Assembly: GCA_938075415.1 (NCBI GenBank)
Contig: CALJHC010000036.1
Location: 1 to 51,904, forward strand
Source: an uncultured Rubripirellula sp.
GTDB taxonomy: Bacteria > Planctomycetota > Planctomycetia > Pirellulales > Pirellulaceae
Reading direction: 5' to 3'
Length of the DNA stretch: 51,904 nucleotides
Within the stretch, counting starts at the first letter, position 1; each line of letters starts with the position of its first letter. Positions 47,401 to 51,904 of the stretch are shown piece by piece. Position numbers and translations under genes: made by a program. The notes below the pieces were generated by a model. That model was not told the DNA's origin. It was given only the letters and a program-made list of their open reading frames with translations, and did no database searches.

Positions 47401-47822
47401 TCGATCAGGGAGGTCTTGTTCAGGCCGGTGGACACGGACAACTCAACGGCGTTTGCACCCACTGGGAAATGTGGAGTTTTGTCCAAGGTGGAATGACCCC
47501 GATTCAGGCATTAACCTGCGGGACGATCAACGGCGCTAAGTACCTCGGACTCGACGCTGATCTGGGTTCCATTGAAGTTGGAAAACTTGCAGACATGGTG
47601 GTTTTCCAAAATGGGGCTGATCCAACTAAAAACATTAGGGACAGCGAACGCATTCAATACGTGATGGCTAATGGGGAAATCTATGAGGCGGATCGCATGA
47701 ACCGCTTCGGCAGTCCTGCTCCACGAATGCCTTTTTTCTGGCAGGGTGCGGAAACAGGCGTGACCTTTAGCCCCGCAATGGAGCACGGGATTGGCTGCAG
47801 CTGCTTACGTAGCCGGCAGTGA
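44433..47822 (+). CDS. Secreted PD40/TolB-propeller and amidohydrolase fusion protein
   Basis: An 1129-residue exported protein. The frame is open from 44337, but the signal peptide (TQLSLALTFLLLSVSTTHG) begins only after ATG 44433, 44442 or 44472; 44433 is a compromise, as none has a clear ribosome binding site. Residues about 70-620 hold some nine PD40 blades (for example VSPDGQQIIF, FSPDGQFIAFTSDRGG, WSPDGEYL, FSPNGESIVYRK). From about 690 the sequence is an amidohydrolase of the imidazolonepropionase-like group: metal motif H758-x-H760 in DTHAHG, HTGIEHTLP, GGHGQLNGVCTHWE and the closing GSIEVGKLADMVVF. The fusion type is known from other bacteria. The substrate, perhaps a peptide or cyclic amide outside the cytoplasm, is not identifiable. 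Confidence 0.9.
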   Translation: MSPMKLPLPFPIAMTATQLSLALTFLLLSVSTTHGWDSKNKKSESKPAAKDQPKDTTPAHWDIETAPGPQKRQTIDTTEGTWISVDVSPDGQQIIFDLLGDLYQMPISGADGSRKSGTPKKLTSGVSWDMQPRFSPDGQFIAFTSDRGGKTHQAGDNLWILPSSGGEPLQVTNESYRLLNGPVWSPDGEYLVARKHFTSRRSLGAGEMWMYHRDALKNGATAGLQLTQRTNDQKDVNEPVFSPDGRYLYYSLDATSGDTFEYDKDSTKGIYAIKRLELATGDSETLIRGPGGACRPTPSPDGKTLAFVRRVGAKTGLHLFDIESGQVRLIYDLLERDMQEAWAIHGVYPAFAWMPDGKTIVAWAKGKIRRISIETGEATVIPFRIKDRRMVKQAVRFPIPVGEEDFDVKMLRWVTVSPDGERVIYQALGHLYVKNLPNGTPKRLTQQKQHFEFYPSFSRDGRYVVYTTWNDQSLGSVRVASVDPDQTEGWIVTQQPGHYVEPVFSPNGESIVYRKVSGGGITSPLWSRDSGIYRVDTRDGEPERLISTGSKPQFGLSDARVFFTRSESSKDADNLKLCSMDLNGGGERVHYSSVWATDFRISPNEETIAFVERFHVYLAPFVNSGSTITVGPDAKGLPTRKVSDDAGDFIHFSGDSQSIHWSLGPDLYTCGVEQETAEPAKLGIGFRLPHAKPKGTTAITNARIVTMSKAGVIERGTILIEGNRIIGVGRAGKIPIPADAYQLDAKGQTVSPGFVDTHAHGAQATNGMTPQQNWVDYARLAFGVTTIHDPSNRTHDIFAASEMTKAGIITAPRTFSTGTILYGATGASKANVDSLEDALFHLRRMKAVGAFTVKSYNQPRRDQRQQVLAAARELKMMVVPEGGSTFMHNMSMIVDGHTGIEHTLPIQTAYDDVMDLWRGTQVGYTPTLSVAYGGISGEQYWYQIDDLWRHPRLMTFIPPHVLNPRSRRRQKSPDEDYNHIRVAEIAKQVVDQGGLVQAGGHGQLNGVCTHWEMWSFVQGGMTPIQALTCGTINGAKYLGLDADLGSIEVGKLADMVVFQNGADPTKNIRDSERIQYVMANGEIYEADRMNRFGSPAPRMPFFWQGAETGVTFSPAMEHGIGCSCLRSRQ

Positions 47823-48174
47823 TTTGTCTCTTTTCGATTCTGGCGTCCTGATTTCTCACTGCCAGACTTTAACCTGGTGATCACTGCAACACCAATTTCC
47901 ACCTACCGCCGGATTTCCTGAACGCTTGTCTGCACAGGATCCTGTGGACCGCTATCCCGTGAACCGCTTGGCGATTTTGACGCCTGCGGTTTAGGATCAT
48001 TCGCCATCCATCTGGCGTTTTCGCACCCATCACCGTTAGCACCCATCACCGTTAGCACCCATCACGGTTCGCATTGATCAGTGATGCGAACACCATCATG
48101 TCAACACAGTGAGCCTTGCCAGTGAACGGCTTCGCATTTTGTGCAAGAACACATCGTCATCCAGCCGGGGCGAC
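47823..48174. other. Intergenic region with palindrome and 16-bp repeats
   Basis: Convergent gap between the amidohydrolase fusion and a small membrane protein. It holds the 14-bp perfect palindrome CACAGGATCCTGTG (47933-47946), two 15-base related units at 47940-47969 (TCCTGTGGACCGCTA, TCCCGTGAACCGCTT) and a triple 16-bp repeat at 48023-48070. No terminator with a T tract is visible. Confidence 0.55.
48023..48070. repeat. Triple 16-bp tandem repeat
   Basis: GCACCCATCACCGTTA at 48023-48038 and again at 48039-48054 is followed by GCACCCATCACGGTTC (48055-48070). The first two copies are identical. Unit length and copy number equal those of the repeat at 19523-19570, with a different sequence. 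Confidence 0.93.
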
Positions 48175-48570
48175 CTACACGCTATCCAAGGTCTGCTGCC
48201 TGGAGCCGACCGAAAGTGCCATCCAAAAACCCGCCAGGACAAGAGCGAATCCAAACGCCCCGATCCCAGTGGAGATTATAAAGTCGTTGGTTTGCAAGTA
48301 ATCATTCAATTCGTTGTAGCCGATCCACGATGACACGAAACCGAAAGTAAGGATATACCCAACACACACCAACGACCAAGCAGAACGCCTTACCGCAAAA
48401 GTAACACCGAGAATCAACGCCACGGGGACGATGACAACTATCTGTGGGCCAATCATTAAAACACTGCTGGCAGCGACCAAAACGCTCCCTATCAAAACCG
48501 AGGCTACCCTCGATAGCGTCGACCTTGTTTGTTTGCTGGATAACATCCCGGAAGACAACGAATCTGACAT
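48175..48570 (-). CDS. Small membrane protein of unknown function
   Basis: Not recognised. ATG 48570 gives 131 residues; 48582 (four residues longer) and the far upstream 48699 are alternatives, the latter adding an unlikely Cys/Pro-containing stretch. Four hydrophobic segments (about 20-42, 43-60, 66-84 and 98-120) indicate a polytopic inner-membrane protein. The helices are separated by a basic FAVRRSAWS turn and the GYNELNDYLQTND loop. It may be the distal gene downstream of the photolyase-related gene on the same strand, but 396 bases separate them. Confidence 0.6.
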   Translation of the reverse strand: MSDSLSSGMLSSKQTRSTLSRVASVLIGSVLVAASSVLMIGPQIVVIVPVALILGVTFAVRRSAWSLVCVGYILTFGFVSSWIGYNELNDYLQTNDFIISTGIGAFGFALVLAGFWMALSVGSRQQTLDSV

Positions 48571-48966
48571 AACAAAATCCATACAAGGCTGTGTTGAACG
48601 GTTTGGAGATCGCAAAGGACCAAAACAGACGATTTCATCACTAAAACTTAGCCAAGTGTTCACCTTTTGAATCCCAACCTTACAAAACCAGTTTAACACA
48701 CCTCGTCAAAGCAGTTGCAACAGCACAAAATCTCATTCGTCAGATCACCGTGATATCAGAATGAGCACATCATCGGCTACTAATTTATCTCTCGCGGAAA
48801 TCTGCAAATGTCTTAAGGCGACGCATGCACCTCTGGATGATCTTCCAACCGCTGACGGCCCACCCACAATGCTTGCAAGTCTGTGTCGCGACGGACACCC
48901 CCGAAGTCGGCATACCTTACGGAGCTCCCAGATGATTAATGGCATCCAATCCCCCAAACAGCATGC
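48571..48966. other. Intergenic region, possible remnant frame
   Basis: A plus-strand frame at 48761-49009 (82 codons, starting MSTSSATNLSLAEICKCLKA) looks protein-like for its first 40 codons, but it overlaps the end of the photolyase-related gene and has no clear ribosome binding site. I treat it as unproven. No other element is seen. Confidence 0.35.
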
Positions 48967-50463
48967 TCAACGTAAATCCTTCAGAAATTCCTGGGCGTTA
49001 AGCAGATGATGGCCTCGCTTCTCTGTGTCCATCTTCTTCACCATGCTGCACATCATCGCCCAGCGTGGATTCCTGCTGAGTTCATCCACGTGATTCCAGA
49101 TCCAACGCCAGTAAAGTCCATCCCAAACATCACACCACGGGCCCTTTTTATAGTGACTCATCTTCCGCACATAGGAGGACCCAGAAAAATAGGGCTTGGT
49201 CGTGATCAATCCACCGTCAGCATTCTGACTCATCGCAAAGACATTTGGCACCATCACCCAATCGTAACTGTCAACGAACATTTCCATGAACCAGCGGTAA
49301 ATCTCTTCTGGATCAATTTCACATAAAAACAAGAAACCACCAAGGACCATCAGACGTTCAATGTGGTGGCAATATCCGGTATCAAGTACTCGCTGGATCG
49401 CGTCGTCAACGGGTGGTATCCCCGTTGTACCGTCGTAAAAACTCTTGGGCATGCTGCGATGATGCTGCCAGTGATTGGTTGTTCTCATCGCAACACCCAA
49501 ATCCTCATAAGTGGCACGCATGAACTCCCGCCAACCAATCACCTGCCTAAGAAATCCTTCGAGCGAATTAATGGGGACGTTGTTTTTCTTGGCATGGGCG
49601 ATGGCAGACTTCACCACTTCGCCGGGTGTCAATAAACCGACATTCATCATCGGAGTCAGCACACTGTGCCACAGCCACGACTCCCCTTCGACGATCGCGT
49701 CCTCGTAATCACCAAAAGCCTCGAAGCGGTGAGTTAAAAAATGTTTCAACCAACGCCTGGCCGTACGGTGATCGCTCGGATAATAAACTCGGTCGATTTT
49801 ACCAGGGTGCCCGGGAAACCTGCCATTCACGTAGTGCATCGCCTGCTCATCGATTACGTCCTGCTTCAGCGTGAGCAGATCGGGGATGTTTGCCAGCAGT
49901 TTCTTCGGCACCTTCTTTCGGTTTTCATCGTCGTAACTCCATTGGCCACCCTCGGGTTGTTCGCCGTCCATCAGAATCCCCAACCGCTTCCGCTGCCACT
50001 TATAGAAATCTCCCATGAACCAACGATTCTTACCGGATCGATATTCAGAGTTCTCCGAGGTCGAATTGAGAAAACCCGGGTTGGAAAGAAGCTCGCACTC
50101 AATTTCCAGGTCGTTGCAGGCTTTGTGCAATCGTTTGCTCAAAACAAAATCGGTTGGATCAGTGCAAACGAGCTTGCGTGTGTTTTCCCCAAATTTTTTA
50201 ATCACTTTCCTCAGTTGATCGCTCATCGACGAACGGTTTGCATCAAAATCAATGTAATGCACCTCATAGCCTTTCCCCTTCAGAAACGCTTCGTACCGCT
50301 TCATCGTTGCACGATGAAGTAATAGCTTTTGCTTGTGAAACCTCGCCGGATGACGCTGGTCCGAAAAGAATAACGATTCTTCCAGAAGAATGATCTGTGA
50401 CGGCTTGAGTGCGAGCCCCGGATGAGCCTCGAAGAGCTGATTTGGCAGGATAAGTAAGACCAT
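48967..50463 (-). CDS. Photolyase/cryptochrome-related protein (DPRP family)
   Basis: A 498-residue flavoprotein of the deoxyribodipyrimidine photolyase-related (PhrB/FeS-BCP-like) family. The frame is open from 50595, but ATG 50463 gives the family start VLLILPNQLFEAHPGL, and GAGGAG lies about 11 bases upstream. An N-terminal antenna domain (LLEESLFFSDQRHPARFHKQ) is followed by the FAD-binding helical domain with GYCHHIERLMVLGGFLFL, DSYDWVMVPNVFAMSQNADGG and TTKPYFSGSSYVRKMSHYKKG. Members with known activity repair (6-4) photoproducts with blue light or act as photoreceptors. By memory of the family, most cysteines of the 4Fe-4S cluster appear to be replaced here. Role therefore either repair without the cluster or light sensing. 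Confidence 0.88.
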   Translation of the reverse strand: MVLLILPNQLFEAHPGLALKPSQIILLEESLFFSDQRHPARFHKQKLLLHRATMKRYEAFLKGKGYEVHYIDFDANRSSMSDQLRKVIKKFGENTRKLVCTDPTDFVLSKRLHKACNDLEIECELLSNPGFLNSTSENSEYRSGKNRWFMGDFYKWQRKRLGILMDGEQPEGGQWSYDDENRKKVPKKLLANIPDLLTLKQDVIDEQAMHYVNGRFPGHPGKIDRVYYPSDHRTARRWLKHFLTHRFEAFGDYEDAIVEGESWLWHSVLTPMMNVGLLTPGEVVKSAIAHAKKNNVPINSLEGFLRQVIGWREFMRATYEDLGVAMRTTNHWQHHRSMPKSFYDGTTGIPPVDDAIQRVLDTGYCHHIERLMVLGGFLFLCEIDPEEIYRWFMEMFVDSYDWVMVPNVFAMSQNADGGLITTKPYFSGSSYVRKMSHYKKGPWCDVWDGLYWRWIWNHVDELSRNPRWAMMCSMVKKMDTEKRGHHLLNAQEFLKDLR

Positions 50464-50666
50464 GATTCTGAAAACTCCTCGCCTAAGGTTCTGTCTCTCG
50501 TACCGCGGATGGATCCTCGTCGGAATGACGTCTGACAAGATGATACGCCAAGGGAAAATGAACCGTCCATGCGCGACCCAACCGGTGCCGGACAATCGGC
50601 AGCGTCGCGCTTGTCGGGCCTCTACTATCCCCCAGTAAACAAAGTCACCCTTTCAAGGAAACAAAC

Positions 50667-50879
50667 ATGTCAGATCAAGCAGGAACAAATAATTGGCCGG
50701 AATTGGCAATCGGACTTTACGATAAGTTGACGGGGCGAAATGCGGAAATCAGTTACTCGTTCGACGGTTTTGAACTCAATGTTCCAAGTTCGACCGCCGC
50801 CAACGCCACCAGTGCCAAATGGAAAATGAGCGGAACCATCCGAATCTCAACACGTGATGGTGTCGGGGCATCCAAATAG
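50667..50879 (+). CDS. Small conserved-looking protein of unknown function
   Basis: A 70-residue protein. The ATG has the best ribosome binding site in this part of the window (AAGGAA ending six bases before it), and the codon pattern looks coding, so I consider it real despite its size. The sequence (WPELAIGLYDKLTGRNAEIS, then an acidic/aromatic and a KWKMSGTIRISTRD segment) suggests a small beta-rich cytosolic domain without signal or metal motif. Its TAG stop overlaps by one base the GTG start of the next frame, implying co-translation. It lies between the divergent photolyase-related gene and a further gene on this strand. Confidence 0.7.
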   Translation: MSDQAGTNNWPELAIGLYDKLTGRNAEISYSFDGFELNVPSSTAANATSAKWKMSGTIRISTRDGVGASK

Positions 50880-51226
50880 TGACAACCCGACCGACAATCG
50901 GCATTACGGCCAATCTTCAAGCTGAACTCGACGGCAACCCGGTTGATGTTCAGGCTTCGGGCGGAATCATTGTGGTTCTCGCCAAATCGCCAAAGGCAGC
51001 AAAGAAACTCTTTGTACAACTTTTTAGATTTGGAAAGAACCGTTCGTGGCTAATCCAAGTGAACCGCGGCTTACTCGCTACATCGCAGCGCCTCGAATTC
51101 CGACTTGGAGATACAGTGATCGCCTCAATGGGAACCGGTACGAAGACGGGACTGCTCGGAATAGTGGGCCTGAGGGACCTGAAGATTTGGCCGCATCGCT
51201 TACTTTTCCACCACGCTTCGAAGTGA
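50879..51226 (+). CDS. Small protein of unknown function, coupled to the preceding gene
   Basis: A 115-residue frame from GTG 50879, whose first base is the last base of the preceding stop codon. Synonymous codons look used as in neighbouring genes and the protein is well balanced: NLQAELDGNPVDVQASGG, a lysine-rich amphipathic stretch, and RLEFRLGDTVIASMGTGTKT before a short hydrophobic end. No signal, membrane helix or known motif is seen. Start and reality rest on the overlap and composition only. It could form a complex with the 70-residue product. Confidence 0.52.
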   Translation: MTTRPTIGITANLQAELDGNPVDVQASGGIIVVLAKSPKAAKKLFVQLFRFGKNRSWLIQVNRGLLATSQRLEFRLGDTVIASMGTGTKTGLLGIVGLRDLKIWPHRLLFHHASK

Positions 51227-51801
51227 GGATCGTGTGAGATCGAAATTCAGTCAAGGATCGTGTCGGCGAACATGTGCGCTCACACCACGCAACGTTTTAT
51301 CGTCGGCGATTTGGTCGAAGATCTGATCGGCGACCATAGAACCTTCGCTTGGCTTTTGTGCAAAATCGTAAGTAGCCGCCGGATACTCAGTGATCAAATC
51401 GGCATCTCTGTATCGGGTTTTAGTTGTTGCAACCGTCGACCGCCGCCCAGTGGTCTGATGGAAGATCCGAAAAAAAGATCCCCGTGATGGACATCGCCTC
51501 ATTGATTCAGATTATCGTTCACGGACACCCATCGAATTTTTTGATGCGGAAGAAACTAGCATCACGCAAAGGAACCCGAACCGCGTGGGTTGTTGGTACC
51601 TGTCACCTTGGTTTGGTTTCTCAAAAAAATTTTGCTACTCAGAACGATAGCAGCAACTCATTGCCGAGGTGTGAAGCAACGAGGATCGTCACACAGTATT
51701 AAGCTCACAGTGTTAAATCCATAGCGCCGAGTCCAAAGCGTTAGATCCCCAGTCCACAGAACGCAGTCCACAGAACGCAGTAGCCAGTTAGCGCGGAGAC
51801 T
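51227..51801. other. Intergenic region ending in degenerate repeats
   Basis: Frames at 51251-51502 (-) and 51424-51702 (+) overlap and have no recognisable features. The last 110 bases hold degenerate 14-16-base repeats (51692-51780) directly before the ribosome binding site of the terminal gene. Confidence 0.45.
51692..51780. repeat. Degenerate 14-16-bp tandem repeats
   Basis: CACAGTATTAAGCT (51692) and CACAGTGTTAAATCC (51706) are followed by two less similar units and then AGTCCACAGAACGC twice without a gap (51751-51764, 51765-51778). The block ends about 15 bases before the GGAG box of the next gene. Confidence 0.7.
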
Positions 51802-51904
51802 ATGACCAACTGTGATGACCTGACACGTAGCCTTCCTGACGATTTGAAGGAAAGAACGAGAATCCTCCCCAACCCTGAGAGCCAGCCCATCGGCGAGTAC
51901 GTTG
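51802..51904 (+). CDS. 5' part of a gene running off the window
   Basis: ATG 51802 follows GGAG at three to four bases and the frame stays open for all 34 remaining codons (MTNCDDLTRSLPDDLKERTR, then ILPNPESQPIGEYV). The layout of a basic segment, ILPN and a GEYV strand recalls the beginning of FAD-binding photolyase homologues in planctomycetes, and a photolyase-related gene lies 1.3 kb away, but the fragment is too short to decide. Confidence 0.5.
   Translation, partial: MTNCDDLTRSLPDDLKERTRILPNPESQPIGEYV

Noticed and set aside
48761..49009. 82-codon plus-strand frame
   Set aside because: The first 40 codons look protein-like, but it lacks a good ribosome binding site, overlaps the end of the photolyase-related gene and matches no family I can name.
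49741..50322. 193-codon plus-strand frame
   Set aside because: Antisense to the photolyase-related gene, whose family motifs are on the minus strand.

Overview
The window reads as chromosomal DNA of a marine planctomycete, most likely in the Pirellulaceae (Rhodopirellula-like). The evidence is the set of planctomycete-typical exported families (DUF1552, DUF1501, PSCyt1/DUF1549/DUF1553, DUF1592/DUF1588), two sulfatases, a ThuA-like protein, a PQQ-type propeller, and a large surface protein with the N-terminal LEPRQLLA motif of planctomycete exported proteins. Genes are widely spaced, several starts are GTG or TTG, and Shine-Dalgarno sequences are often weak. I recognise no rRNA, tRNA, CRISPR array, transposase or phage gene.

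Layout. 809-4659: a DUF1552/DUF1592 pair on the + strand. 4943-7261: a PQQ-like propeller converging on a phytanoyl-CoA-dioxygenase-like enzyme. 7674-13014: sulfatase, ThuA-like protein and a di-heme peroxidase-like protein closed by a strong terminator at 13093-13130. 13272-17913 (-): a DUF1549/DUF1553 cytochrome-type protein followed by a DUF1501 protein. 18128-19036 (-): sugar-phosphate transferase. 19688-23637 (-): second DUF1592/DUF1552 pair. 24176-26177: divergent secreted esterase and small membrane protein. 26229-29921 (-): pyrimidine nucleoside salvage operon deoA-cdd-upp-nupC. 30128-31702 (-): second sulfatase. 32269-35975: third DUF1592/DUF1552 pair. 36913-41496: 1527-aa subtilase. 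42194-43807: aldehyde dehydrogenase. 44433-47822: PD40-propeller/amidohydrolase fusion. 48175-50463 (-): small membrane protein and photolyase-related protein. 50667-51226: two overlapping small genes. 51802 to the edge: the start of a further gene.

How the genes work together. The most striking theme is four gene pairs within 36 kb, each joining a Tat-type exported protein (DUF1552 or DUF1501) to a large exported multidomain protein with CxxCH motifs (DUF1592 or DUF1549/DUF1553 type). Two of the three DUF1552/DUF1592 pairs overlap by four bases. With sulfatases, an esterase, a ThuA-like protein, a PQQ propeller and an aldehyde dehydrogenase nearby, I infer a cell-envelope programme for attacking sulfated or complex polysaccharides, but the biochemistry of the pairs is not established. 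The deoA-cdd-upp-nupC block is a clear uptake and salvage pathway for pyrimidine nucleosides.

Non-coding signals of note are triple 16-bp tandem repeats in several gaps, a terminator with a competing hairpin upstream of the subtilase, and short degenerate repeats next to the last gene start. All readings were made by eye from the sequence; family assignments rest on remembered motifs, not searches.
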